From: Sesamum alatum
Taxonomy: Eukaryota > Streptophyta > Magnoliopsida > Lamiales > Pedaliaceae
NCBI GenBank assembly: GCA_034509735.1
Contig: JACGWO010000002.1
Coordinates: 42,425,702 to 42,489,701, forward strand
Reading direction: 5' to 3'
Length of the DNA: 64,000 nucleotides
Under the pieces are notes generated by a model, which worked only from the letters and a program-made list of their open reading frames with translations, was not told the origin of the DNA and did no database searches. Shown in pieces: positions 24,941 through 37,682 of this stretch (positions are counted from its first letter, which is position 1; each line of letters begins with the position of its first letter). Position numbers and translations under genes: made by a program.

Positions 24941-27900
24941 ATGAAGACGCGGCAAGAAATTCAGCAGCAGCAGCAATCCACGTTGAGGAAATCCCCAAGG
25001 CTTTCTTCTGCTGTTTCTCCGACTCAACCTTCTGCGAAGCCGAAGCCCAGAACGAAAACCAGACCAGATGATGCATGGGCCCTGTCATTGCATGTGGTGG
25101 AGCCGCGACCTTTAAAAATCTTCCCTCCTTCTCATGAAGAAGGTAATTCGTTTCGCAGATCGTCGCGATTTACTACTAACAAGTACGGAACTCCGTCCCC
25201 AAAAAGCAGCAGCAGGCCAAAAGCGGTTGTGGCACTGGTTTTATCTGAATTGAGGAGGTCTCCGAGGTTTTCTTCTTCTTCTTCATCAGCGCCGGCGTTG
25301 ACTTTAAGGAATGGCAAGAGTGTGGGTTCCGGGGAAGCAGGGTCCATGAAACGGTGCCGTTCAGAGGATAAAGAAGCTGGGGGGCGGGTTGTGAAGAAGG
25401 TAAAAGTGGGTTCTAATGATATGAATTTGAGGAGGTCTCTGAGGCTGAGTGGGGGCGGAAACGGAATTGCAAACTTTCAGCTTATTACATTGCCTGAACC
25501 AGGTCCTAAATCTGTGTTGAGTGAGAAATCCTTAAGATCAAGAACTGTGTTAATGCATGTGGGAGATGAGAAAGTTAATCCCAAGAAAAATGGTGGTGAT
25601 TTCAGTGCGAATGAAAAGCACCTAAGCTCTCGTGTAATTAAGTATGTTTTGGATGAATCGCCTGAAGCTTCAGAGAGAGGGGTTGTCAGAAGTCATTCTG
25701 GGGAACTACCTTTAAAACTGGGGACTACTTTTACTGACAAGTGCTTAAGATCGAGAACTGTGAAAATGCATGTGGGAACCGAGAAAGAGAAGTCGGAGAA
25801 AAGTGCTTCCAAGAGAAGTAAAGGTGATTTCAGTGTAAATGGGAAGGACTCAAGATCTCAAGGAACAGCATTAGCTTTGATTGAGTTGCCCGAAACTTTG
25901 GAAATGCGGAATTTAATGAGTAGCTTAAGGAAGTCTCCAAGGTTAAATCAGGAGGGGGGCGAAAGCCGAAAACTTGAGATGCTTGAGTTGGCTGAGAAAA
26001 GCACTGTTTCGAGTGAGAAGTGCTTAAGATCAAGAAATGTGAAAATGCATGTTGGAAACGAGAAAGAGAAGTCAGAGAAAATTGCTTCCAAGAAAAGTAT
26101 TGGTGATTTCAGCATGAAGGGAAAGAACTTAAGATCTCAAGGAACAGCCTATGCTTTGATTGAATTGCCCGAAAATTCTGAAACAATAAATTTGAGGAGT
26201 AGGTTAAGGAGGTCTCCAGGGTTAAATCAGGAGGGGGGTGAAAGCCCAAAATTTGAGATGCTTGAGTTGCCTGATAAAAACACTGCTTCAAGGGAGAAGT
26301 GCTTAAGGACCAGAACTGTAAAAAAGGAGTTGCAGAAAGAGAGGATGGAAAGAAATGATGCTGTGGAAAGTGCTTCTAGTGTTATGTCAAGTGAGAAGTG
26401 CTTACCGCCTCTCAAATTAGAGTATGCTTCAGATCAATTGCCTGGTGTTTCTGAGGGACGGGATAAGGAGAAATGTGATGTGGAGCCAGAGGTGATGAGT
26501 GAGAAGTGCTTAAGGTCTAGGAAAATTCAGTTCAGAGTAACTGAGGATGATAATGGTGAGAAAACTGCTGCAATTGTAAAGCAGCACAGTTCCAAGAATG
26601 AATGTAATGCAACGAACACGATAGAATCAGACAAAAGGGAGAAGGGCACTGTATGCTGTTTTCTAGGAGACCCGATTCCGCAGGAAGAGGCTGAGCAAAG
26701 GTGGCAGTGGCGATATGATTTGAAGGTGATTGTGCACTGATTTTACTCTCAGAGCAATTCTTTCTAGTCTATTATACTGATAACCAATGTAACTGCATTG
26801 CTATTTTGCTAGTTAGCATGGTCAGAACTCAGAAACTATTGATAACCATTCAGCATTGCAATAGTTTTGCTGTTTACTGCTGGGCTTTTTGCTTCAAAGT
26901 GCATCATTATTGCTTTAATTGTTTCCCTTGCATGCATAGGCTAATAGTACTGGGAACAAGGTCGCGAAAATAATCTGTTAAAGTCATGCATTTCGGGGTC
27001 ACTATGGGATATTTGTATTGCACGACTATGTAAATATATGTAGATATGGCTGTTACTGAGGCGAGGTCCTTGTGATGGTTACCCGTGTTGAGTTTTGAAT
27101 AAAGTTCTTATGTTAGTGAACTTGATTGCTGACAAGTTATACACTGAGAAATCAATTATTTTCACCAAGCTGTTTCCGTTTGGATGTTTCAAAAGGCTTC
27201 TCCAATCAATGCCATCCTTTTCTCGATACTCTTAAAAATCTTTAATTTCACTCAGCAGTGGGACCCCCCACCCCACCTGAAGAGCGCCGTTCACCATGGC
27301 ATAGATGTGATTCTTACTCATCATCGAAGCCTTGTTAATTTCTACCTATTATTGAATTTTAACGGCCCATCAGAATTATGAAGCAAATGACACTACCGTT
27401 TCTGACTTCGATTAATTTTGGGCTCTGCAGAGCAAAAAAAGGGGTCAAAGCTGGAAAATAAAGTGAGTGAACTATGAAAGTATCTTTCTGGGGTAACATA
27501 TTGGGCCCTAATCCTCTGTGTTTCACATTTTCAAGTATTTATGCCTTCTTATAGTTTGCACATTCATTGCTACAGTGCTGATGAGGAAGATGAAATCATA
27601 TTGAATGTGGATTGCCATTATGCTCAAGCTAAAGTAGGTAGCTGTGTTCTGGATATTGGAGATTGTGTATATGTGAAGGTAAATTTCATTTCAGTTTTCA
27701 CACTTTGTTAAATGAGCCAATAATCATGGTGCTGTAAGAGAAAAAAAAAGACATGTTTCGTTTCTTATTCTCTTGTGCTGCTTTGCTTTATATTCATGCC
27801 TCGGATTTAATTAATCGTAATGCATGCTCCAGGATACAGGCTTCTTATTACAATCAGTAACAGGATTAGGAACAAAAGAGTAATAGTAATAAAACGGAAA

Positions 27901-30900
27901 ATATATGTACTCATATGTTCAGGTGGTGTGGCTCAATGAAGTATTTTGGTACTGGCAAAAATTGATGAACCCACTATAGTTGAGAGTATGATGATTGCTC
28001 CTATTCCTCTCATATTTTTACATCCTCTGAATTCTGTGCTACCTTAAATATAATTGTAATTGCTTACAGAATAACTTCAAGAATTTAAATAAAAGTAGGT
28101 CACGTATCACGTGAAAAGCCACTTTGGTTTGGCTGCAATGCTTTTACGAACTGAAATGATGTACCCCACAAAACCATTAAGCTGGACTGATCACAATGAG
28201 GGCCTGAGTAGAAGAGAACACTTTTGGTGACGGCAGTGATCAACGGTCACCTTCGTGCGAGATTAAATTTTGGAAAACTAACCACAAAATGTATCTTTGG
28301 ACAGCCTTACCCGCCTAATAATGTATATATGTCAATGTAGTGGACTATCATCTCTTACGATTGCCGTTCCGTTCCAGACCTAATTTTTCCTAATGTTCCT
28401 TTTTTTCAACCATATACATTCCATAACATGGATTCCAGTTAGTTCTAAAGCCATAATGTAATGGGCGAAGTTTCTTGTTTGGTTTGATTATTAAATATTG
28501 AAATTTCTAGCCAACAATGTGTGATTAACAATCACTCATCTGGCTATGCTTTTACATTGCAAGATTGATGTCCTAAGCAATTCCTTCAGGGTGAGGGAAA
28601 GAAGAAACATGTCGGAAGGATCTTGGAATTTTTCAAAACAATGGAGGGTGAAGATTACTTTAGGGTTCAATGGTTTTTCAGGGCTGAAGATACGGTTGGT
28701 ACAGTGTAATCTGTTTCTTGTTTTGTTGCATTAATTTGCTCCTTTGTATTCTTACCTTTTAATCTATCTTTTCTATGGATTTTCTTTTCATCAGGTTTTG
28801 AAAGATGCTGCTTCAGTGCATGACAAGAGACGTTTATTCTACTCCACCTTAATGAATGACAACCTATTAGATTGCATCATTTCAAAAGTCAATGTTGTAA
28901 AAGTACTACCTGTGGTATGTTACTCTTCAAGATGTCTGAACTTTGATTTTTCTCTAAATTACGCACTTTAAATGACTTTAACAGTGAGAAACCATCTCCT
29001 GGCTGGTTAAACTTTGCTATTACTTTTTGTTACTACAGATCAACTGGCCTTTCTTCCCACCCCTTCCCTCTTTTTATCTCTTTATGGTTATTGCGCTCTA
29101 TCTTATTCCTTTCCTTTGTTTTTCCTTGCTGCAACTTTTGCTTCATTTTGCAACCTCTGCTCATAGTTTATTTTGTTTGAAATGTAGCTATGCCTAAAAT
29201 CAAACCCCGTTCCATCAGCTGCTTTTTATTACGATATGGAGTATTGTGTGGAATATTCAACATTTCGTACCTTGAGTAAAGGTTAGTAGTTTACTATAAA
29301 GCTATATTTTTTTCCTCATTGAATAGTTGCTGCTTTTTATAAAAAGAGTTGAGGCTTTTATCTGTAGTTGGATTTTAAATCTCCCCATGTCAACTTCAGA
29401 AACAGTCTGAGTTTGTAATACAGCTAAGCCTTTACCGTTCAAGCTTGCCAATTTTTTGTTGTGTCAATTTTTGGGTGAAGTATCGAAGCTCAAATTGGCA
29501 AGTAGATTATACATTTGGCATTCTGGTAAAAGGTGACCAAGTACCAATTCTTCTAATATTTAAACCGAGCGTGGAATCGAGCTCAAGTTTGTAGTAATCT
29601 CAGTTGTTGTCAATAGTGCAATGAAGTTAAATCTGTTTAATTCTCAATGGTCTAAAGCAAACAAATTGTATACAGACTTTTAATTTTTGAGGCATCTTAA
29701 TGGCTTTTTGTTAAATGCATACAATATTTTCATGTTCACAATGTGGTAAATTTCAAAACCATTACCCTCTAGTCTTACAACTCTCATTTAAAAATTGTTC
29801 ACGAAATGTTAAATGCAGGCGCATTCTGATGCTCCTGGTAAGCTTGATTACCCCACATCATTTATGCTATTACATCAGGATGGCAAATATTTGTGCCGAC
29901 TGAATTTTTTGTTACTTGGTAACTTGTTCTTGATGTTCCATTTCAACTATATTTCAGAAACATCTACGGAGAGTAGGGCATTCTTGTCGAATCCAAAGCA
30001 TTCTGATGACAAACCAATTACTGTGACCCCCCTGGAGGTTTTGCCAAAGTACGAGTCTTTGAAACCAGAATTAGCATTACTAGATCTATACTCTGGATGC
30101 GGTGGAATGTCCACTGGATTATGCATTGGTGCGAAGCTTTCTAGTGTAAATCTTGTGACGGTAGTGATGAACTTTTGACTTTCATTATATGTATGATCTT
30201 TCAATCTTCTTTTTATTTACTGATCGATGAAACTCGTTTTGTTCCTTTATTTTCAGAAATGGGCAGTTGATTACAATAGCGCTGCATGTGAAAGTTTGAA
30301 ACTGAACCATCCAGAAACCCAAGTGAGTTATTTCTACTGCACTAATGCACCTACTAAGTTTTTCCTGTTCACTAATAAAGGTACAGCGAATCTTAACTGA
30401 ATTCCTGCAACAGGTTAGGAATGCATCTGCTGAGGATTTTCTGGAGCTATTAAGACAATGGGAGAAATTGTGTAAGTCGTACATGTGTGATTTAGAAAGA
30501 ACACTCAAATGTGAATTGGAGAGCCCTTCTGAAGCTGAAGGCTATGTGACTCAATTGGATAGAGAGGTCTCTTCCGGAGAATATGAGGTCTCCTGTCTAG
30601 TCGATATTTGTTATGGTGATCCTAGCGACAGAGGAAAATTTGGGCTACACTTCAAGGTACTAATTAGAAAGTTCTGATGTTGAGCTATTAACCGTGGATG
30701 TTCTTCACTGCCAACTGGTTTAAATTTTTCCTAATTATGTTTAAGTATTTCTTGCATTCATTACTTGATTACCAGTTGATAAAGGAAGAGCATATCTTTT
30801 GTATGCTTACTCTAGCCATGGTTATTTCTGGGGTTTTGGTTCCTTTGAGTGAAATCAACAGAATATCGGATGGTACGGATGAAACATGAAACGTTAACTT

Positions 30901-32781
30901 GTTTCAAGAGAGCGAGACAACCAGTGAGGTCTAACGGAATCAACCTTTAGGTCATTGGTTCCAATCCTCTTCTTCATAGGGGGCCGAACTCACTGATTTT
31001 TCTGTAGAAAGTGTCAACCATGGAGTACCATGTTTGTAGCGAAATCGCTCTATACATCTTTCGGGAGACGGGAATCTTTTGTTATTACTTGATTTGCGTA
31101 GTTAAAACTTCGAGAAGGTACTCCCTCAAGTTACTTTGTGAATTTGTGGAGATATGCCACCTGAGTGATCCAAATAGCTCATGCTACTCTTTTCTTGGCT
31201 TCCTTCACCCTCATAAAAGTAGATAAACATTCAATTATATTATTTTCTCGAACAACCTGTTTGGCCAAAGTTTTATCTCTGAGAGCATTTCTTGAAGGTT
31301 CGCTGGAAGGGGTATGGTCCAGATGAAGATACATGGGAACCAATCGAAGGATTGAGGTGAGATCTAAAACCACACATGCCAGCTGCAGTAATTATGCTAA
31401 CTCAAACTTACTTTTGTAAATTGTTCGTGTATATTATTCAGCAATTGCCAAGAGCGGATACAGGATTTTGTTAGGATGGGATTTAAATCGAAAATCCTAC
31501 CTCTCCCTGTGAGTACATTTTTTCTGTCATATACCAATCAGATGTCGTTATTTTATTGTACTCTGTCGCTAACGAACTATCAAAATATTCCAGGGTGATG
31601 TTGATGTTATTTGTGGGGGGCCTCCATGTCAGGGCATTAGTGGCTATAATCGCTACAGAAACTTTGATTCCCCGTTGGCTGATGAAAGAAACCGCCAGAT
31701 TGTTGTCTTTATGGATATAGTGGAGTTCTTAAAGCCCAGGTATGTCTTGATGGAAAATGTGGTTGACATCATCAGGTTCGATAAAGCCTCTCTTGGAAGA
31801 TACGCTTTAAGTCGTTTGGTGCACATGAAATACCAAGCAAGGCTAGGCACTATCGCCTCCGGTTGTTATGGTCTGCCGCAATTTCGTTTGCGTGTTTTCA
31901 TTTGGGGTGCACATCCTAGTCAAATCTTGCCACAGTTCCCCCTTCCGACTCATGACGTTGTTGTCAAATATTGGCCTCCACCTGAATTTGAGAGAAACGT
32001 TGTTGCTTATGATGAAGGCCAGCCTCGATCACTAGAAGACGCCCTTATTCTCCGGGATTCACTTTCTGATCTCCCAGCTGTTAGAAACGACGAAACCCGT
32101 GAGGAAATGGCATACGAGAAGCCTCCGGAAACTGAGTTCCAAACCTACATAAGGTCTAGCAAAGATGAAATGTTGGGCCTTGTGTCAACCAGTGATTCAC
32201 AAACAAAAGTTTCTGTTTTATACGACCATCGGCCTTTACCGTTGTCTGAGCACGATTACTTGCGTGTTTGTCAAGTCCCACACCAAAAAGGAGCCAATTT
32301 CAGGGACTTTCCTGGAGTTGTCGTCGGAGAAGATAACGTTGTTCATCGGGATCCAACCAAAGAGCCAGTGATGCTACCAACAGGGAAGCCACTTGTTCCA
32401 GACTGTGTATTAAGTTTTGAACAAGGGAAATCGAAAAAGCCGTATGCAAGATTATGGTGGGACGAAACGGTGTCGACAGTAGTGACCTTTCCCCACGTCC
32501 GTTCACAGGCAGTTTTACATCCCGAGCAGGACAGACTTCTCACCATACGCGAATATGCTAGATTGCAGGGATTCCCAGATTTTTACAGATTCTGTGGAAC
32601 AATTAAAGAAAGGTACTGTCAGATAGGGAATGCCGTGTCTGTTCCAGTGGCACGAGCCTTGGGATATGCTCTTGGAATGGCGTACCGGAAGGTAATTGGA
32701 GACGAGCCGCTGATGATGTTGCCGCCAAAGTTCTCTTCTCAGGCGCCTACTGTTGATGAAACGATTGTCTCAGGGAGTTAA
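24941..32781 (+). CDS. CMT2: Chromomethylase, CMT2-like DNA (cytosine-5) methyltransferase
   Basis: Thirteen coding exons: 24941-26725, 27431-27462, 27576-27678, 28590-28694, 28795-28914, 29188-29281, 29958-30160, 30257-30322, 30414-30656, 31298-31356, 31442-31508, 31594-32781, where 31594-32781 is the single long last exon (twelve listed here; a further small exon could be missed). As listed all phases agree and give 1354 residues. Residues ~1-570 are basic and low-complexity with LRKSPRL/LRRSLRL motifs and a tandem repeat. A BAH domain starts near 574 ([15 protein letters not shown]); motif [10 protein letters not shown] is at 788-796; a chromodomain ([16 protein letters not shown]) is at 917-932, inserted between motifs as in CMTs; motif IV GGPPCQG has the catalytic Cys ~971; ENV is at ~1013; ARLQGFPD and [15 protein letters not shown] follow near the end. 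CMTs bind H3K9me2 and methylate CHG/CHH in nuclear heterochromatin. The long N-terminus favours CMT2 over CMT3. I start at the ATG at 24941. Confidence 0.92.
25741..26320 (+). repeat. 279-bp tandem repeat inside the CMT2-like coding region
   Basis: The GTGCTTAAG..AGAA units begin near 25741, 26020 and 26299, exactly 279 bp (93 codons) apart: two full units and the start of a third. Each unit encodes CLRSR.VKMHVG.EKEKSEK, then GDFS..GK..RSQGTA.ALIELPE, then an [12 protein letters not shown] block. Older, diverged partial copies of the CLRSR block occur near 25531 and 26503. Confidence 0.85.
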
Positions 32782-33729
32782 ACCAAAACTCATTTTAGCT
32801 TATGCTAGTTGACATGGTGCAAATTTCTCATCATGCAACATTTGTTGTACATTAGGACCACTTTCATTTCTCTGATTATCGCACTGAATGATGTGTTAAC
32901 TATCTATTAATTTATAAAGCAACATTACATAGACAAACATATCCCAAAAATTCTTGGAAAGTTTGGGATCTTAAATTCCGAGACAATTACACCCGTTCAT
33001 GTATCGGTGTGGTCTGTGCGTGATTTGTCAATGCAGACTCCAAGAATGACCCATTGACTGGAAACAACTTTGGATGCCTATTATGTTGAAGTAAGTTGAA
33101 TGCATTTTTTCGTGGGAGTTATTACAATGTTGGGGACTTTGTTGTTTGTTGTTGTTGTCTTTTTGCCACTATTTGTAATCTTTGTAGAATATTTGGATGG
33201 TGGAATTGTTAGTTCCTATGATTGGTTTGAGGGTGTCTTGAAGAGGCGTACAAATGGTCAAAAGCAGGAATCATGTGTTATTGTAATGTATCCGTTTGTT
33301 TCAGCATCATATATTGAATGAAGGGTACTAAGGATTTGCAACGTCAGCAGCTGTCTGTGTTGATGATGGAAAGTAATAGAGACTATAGACTGATTGACAA
33401 CTCTTTCAGTAGCATCCCTTTTCACGTTTCTTGTACTTGTACTTATATCTTTATGCAGGAATACGATGTGGGGTGTCAAAAATTTGGGTTAATTGCAATT
33501 TAACTCCCTCCAAAATAAAAAAGAGTAAATTATAGGTATTTCATATGCTGTTTCGTATAATTATAAATACCCACTTCCACGTCCGTTTAATAATGAGTTT
33601 ATTTCTTTAAGTTTTTATGTAATTTTTGTGGTGAAATGATCAAATATCTTTCCGGATTATAAATTATAAGTTTATATATTTTTTTAGGGACGGTGTGATT
33701 ATTTTTCATTTGATAGTTTCAACCAATGA
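32782..33729. other. 3' flank of CMT2-like gene, with a repeat fragment
   Basis: Likely 3'UTR to about 32930, then intergenic. About 33487-33690 contains phrases of the GCAATTTA and TATAATTATAAATACCC small-repeat families (33490-33500, 33557-33571) but no complete element. A short open frame at 33100-33321 has no recognisable domain. Confidence 0.4.
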
Positions 33730-34900
33730 GGCCATCTTTACTTGTTGGGTATGGATTATGCAAGGATTGACTAAAATATGATTAAAAGTGTGATAAGAGC
33801 AAGTAGGATTATTTAGTATTTTGTTTACTTGCTTTTGCACAAGTAGGATTTATGCATGATTAACCTTGACTTTTGTGTACCTAAATAGTGTGTTTTTGAG
33901 TGAATTTATACTTTTATCCTTGACAAAAAAGCTTGAAAAGGCATATTGAGTGTTGGACCAACACTCATAAGACCTTCTTCTTGTTTGAAGCTTTCTAATG
34001 TTGCACTCGGCCGGAGCTCCCTCATATTTCTTCCTTGTGTTCCATACCAGTAAAGAAATAAGAGAAGTAGGAGATTTGGGCACGCGGCATTCAGAGTTCA
34101 TGATATGCTAGGTCATGCTAACGCAAATTATACTAGCACTCACCAATGCTCATAGCACATTTTCTAGATTCATTGCATATTCAAATATGAAGAATTCTAT
34201 GAAAGGATTCAAAAGCAACAATAAACATTCAGCAATCGCAAGCATTTTGAAGAGATACGAGATAACATAATTTGAGAAGGACTAGATCAATATTAAACAC
34301 TTATGAGGGCTAAGAAAGATAGACTTAATCAATATTCGACTTGCATTTCTCAACTTTTGAATCATGAAAATTATATTGCACAAAATCACTGTATCTCAGA
34401 AATTTTACAGAAAGCTGCCTGCATGATAAAGACATACTTGCAACCAAGGGACCATTTTCGTCGTCATAGACAATGGCTGCTTGTAATTTATCATCAAAGC
34501 TACATCCTCCTCTGGTTTTCGAATGAGCAAACTGAAGAGAAGGAGGAACATCAATAATGGAGGGATAAATACACAATTTGGTCAAAATAAAATATGCATG
34601 TGTTGTCAAATCAATGTGTGGGTGAGCATTGTAATTGAGGAGTTTTATAAGGGCAAAACCGTAAGGAATTAAATAAACTTGAGGTCAAATTTGGATATGT
34701 AAATTTTGTCATGACATGTGGTCGATGGGGATAAGTTAATTTAGGGGGGGGGGGGGGGGCTGATTTCAATCATCCAACAATCAGCAAAAGTCAAGGACTC
34801 TCTTGATTAAGGGCAGACCGTGCTAAAAAAAAGTAAACACAATATAAGGCAGGATTAGCCATTTAATCCTGGTTTTTCCTGTCAAGTAAAGATGCCCTGA
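33727..34900. mobile_element. PIF/Harbinger-like non-autonomous TIR element
   Basis: The element 33730-34897 (1,168 bp) starts GGCCATCTTTACTTG; the right end, reverse complemented, is GGGCATCTTTACTTG. TGA flanks both sides (33727-33729, 34898-34900), a 3-bp duplication. Sub-terminal phrases resemble each other (AAGTAGGATTTATGCATGATTAACC and complement-like GGTTTTTCCTGTCAAG..). A 15-bp or longer G run lies at about 34745-34759. No transposase frame seen. The superfamily is inferred from TIR style and TSD length. Confidence 0.5.
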
Positions 34901-36840
34901 GAGTATTCATAATTATACTAAATTTTGAGAAAATATAATTTATCCAAAAAGAAATCCACCCAAATATGTTTTTAAAAGAAAGTAAATAAACCTTTCAAAT
35001 ATATATAATCTTTTGTATAAAGGCCAGTATGGCATTTTGTAAAACTTAACGGAGTAAAGTGAAAAATAAACTTAAATTAATTAATTTTTATTCTGAATAA
35101 AATTCAATTATATTTTCACTTAGAAATGATTAGAAAGAATAATTCAAAATCTAAAATTTAGAAATGTGAACGTCAAGAAAAGAAAAGGAAAGAATAAAGT
35201 AAAAAATCCAACTATGGTATTTATCTTATTTTATCTATTGAAATTAAATTCTTGTGTTCAATTTAAGAATATTAAGAAGGAAAAATGAGAGCATAGTGTC
35301 GAGCAGAGAAGGTAAAAAGAAAAAGGGGGAAAGTGTTGAAAAGGATGGGCCAACGGAAGACAAAAGAAATGGGAGTAGGTTTACGCTAAGAATAATATTG
35401 TTTGTTTGTGCAGTCACTTCAAAATGACTCTCTCTGTCTCTCAACCCCCATATGCCTATGCCTATGCCCCATTCATGTATACATACCTTCAAACCTTCTA
35501 TTTATGGATTGGACAATTCCTTCCTACTTATATTCACTTTTAATCATGGATTTCATAATTAAATGTATAACGGAGTCCAGTAGCACCACGAAATATTGAG
35601 AGATCTTTACGAAAATTTTAAAATTATAGGGGAAATTAACCTATAGAGAGGGGTTAACACTCCCGATACTTAAGTCAGTAATGTTCGATTTAAATAAAAT
35701 AAAGGAAAATTTGAAGAAGGTGAAAATAATGGTAAAATAATTTATTGTGTGATGATATGCTGAAAAATAAAGAGAATTTCGTGTGCCAAGTGAGTGAAAG
35801 ATAGAGTAGATTGCAAAAATGCCAGATGTCCGTTATTCTCAATGACTGCACAGTGTACTGCTTTTATACCCAGTGTTGAACCCGATTTTGGAGGAGTTTT
35901 GTTGAGTGTCGTATACCATTAGAAAATTTGAAGAGTTGGCTTCTTAGCCTAACAAACCGCGCACGAATCGGAGTTGAATCGGTGAAGATATAGCCGTTTA
36001 AGTTGACCTTACCACATCTGTCAGATTTTTCGGGAAAGCAATTACTTGCTGAGAAACATCCAAATTCAGGCCAATCTACTGGAAATCTGGATGAGATCTT
36101 TTAACATGACGTGACTTTAGGTGTTGGCTAGCTGTGTGATGTGGAATCCGAGCTGTTTGATGATTAGGCTTGCTGTACGAGCTTTTTCCATGGGCTTGCC
36201 AGATCAGTACCTAAAATTGGGCTTATGTATAAAAAACTCTTACTGTTTTGAGCCTGGTGGCTTCAACTTGCTGGGCTGCTTGGCTTGTAGGCTTGCTCCT
36301 AGCTCTTGTATTGGCCCGATGGATTTGAGGGGGCATCATCATATTTAATAATAATATTTTTCTTGATTTTGTTTGGGTAATTTTAAGTCATAATATGTTT
36401 TCAAAATCTTTACTACTTATTCTCTTTTACGACGATAGAGATGATATTTCATACACTGAATATTAGAGTCATTTGAATTTTATGTCTTAAGAATATTTTT
36501 TGAACAATTTGAATTCTGTTCTTGGAATGCAACTGCGGTCTAGAAATTTAAGTATTATGTGAACACTGTCATCAACCTAATTGGAAAATGTTCATTAAAT
36601 TGTAATGACTAATTAATACAGTAGGCGAGTCGAAAACTCATATAAATCCCTTATCAATACTCTTGAGTCCCAATGATATAAATAATATATTTTTAAATAA
36701 AATAATATTTTCAAAATATTGTATTTTGAGTAATTAATTTGCAAAAGAGAAAAGCAATAAAATTGGAAAATAAAAAATAAAAAAACATGATTCGTTTTAA
36801 CTTTATTGAACATGAAAAATTCCATATAGGTATGATGAGC
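34898..36840. other. Gene-free region
   Basis: AT-rich with a purine-rich patch at 35275-35345. No reliable gene, RNA or element ends. The segment 35640-36120 has the texture of a decayed long terminal repeat or other transposon, but I could not pair it with a partner copy. Confidence 0.35.
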
Positions 36841-36866
36841 AACCAATGGCCGTCCCCAGTTTGAAA

Positions 36867-36941
36867 GACGTGGCACGTGAGCACAGGAATATTCGTGTCC
36901 CCCCATCTGCCGCCGAATATTCCGTCCTGCCTTACACGTGT
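36867..36941 (+). promoter_or_regulatory. Cluster of PHR1-type sites (P1BS) and G-boxes upstream of the PHR1-like gene
   Basis: Two GAATATTC palindromes, which match the P1BS consensus GNATATNC, lie at 36887-36894 and 36915-36922. They are flanked by CACGTG G-boxes at 36874-36879 (in ACGTGGCACGTG) and 36935-36940 (in ACACGTGT). The cluster sits in an unusually GC-rich patch (36840-37070) about 750-800 bases upstream of the start codon at 37683. P1BS is the site bound by PHR1-family GARP proteins, so self-regulation is possible; this is inference. Confidence 0.45.
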
Positions 36942-37682
36942 CATCCATCTCTCCACATCCCATCTCACACCCTCCACAACTTCCCATCTCAGCCGTCCAA
37001 TAGAGAACCACACCAATCAACGGTCCAGAAACTCGTCCATTCCCCACTCCAGGACGCACCAGATCAAGATTCTTGAATTTTTTTTAAAAATCATAAATTA
37101 AAAAAAACTACATTTCGGCAATCATGTTTCCTCAGATTCGTCGCCGATTTTTCCTCCCCATGTTCTTTTTCTTTATGACACACAAAAGAACAACCTCAGT
37201 AGGATAAATCCAAATGTTCATCAATGATGCATGTCATGACTGTGTGTCTGTGTGTGAAAATACATACATATATACATATAAAAGTTCTTTATTTTATTAC
37301 ATGAACATGAACAACAGTTAAAAACTTAAACATCACGGGCTGGAATTTCTTGTTCTTGAGTAGTCTTGAGGAAGTTTCATGTCATCTTTCTTTTTTAACT
37401 TTTAACATTCATGCACAGCCCATTTCATCAATCACTTATGTGTTTATAGTGTGTGTTTTGTTGTGTGTGTATATATAATCATAATCTAGCACTTTGTTCT
37501 TTTTCTCTTTTGGGTTTGAGGTTTCATGCTTTTAGGTACTTGGAATTGTCTTCTGTGTTTCTTTCCTTTGGGAAGAATAAAGAGTAGTGGCTTATAAAGA
37601 AAGTGACAGAGGCAGAGAATTCTTGAATTCTTCTTTCCTCTTTTTAAAGAGTTTTATGTGGTGCTGGTGGTGAGTGGCGGCG

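Noticed and set aside
29819..29838. A possible 20-base exon of the CMT2-like gene between gcag and gtaag
   Set aside because: Including it gives a stop codon in the frame set by the previous exon; splicing 29281 directly to 29958 keeps the frame (..LSKETSTES..).
30900..31100. Box-B-like GGTCATTGGTTCCAATCC in a CMT2 intron
   Set aside because: No matching box A or tail; too weak to call a SINE.
33100..33321. Hydrophobic 73-codon frame after the CMT2-like gene
   Set aside because: No family resemblance and no support beyond length.
36613..37059. Minus-strand open frame overlapping the GC-rich island
   Set aside because: No domain and an AT-rich low-complexity C-terminal half; the island fits a promoter better.
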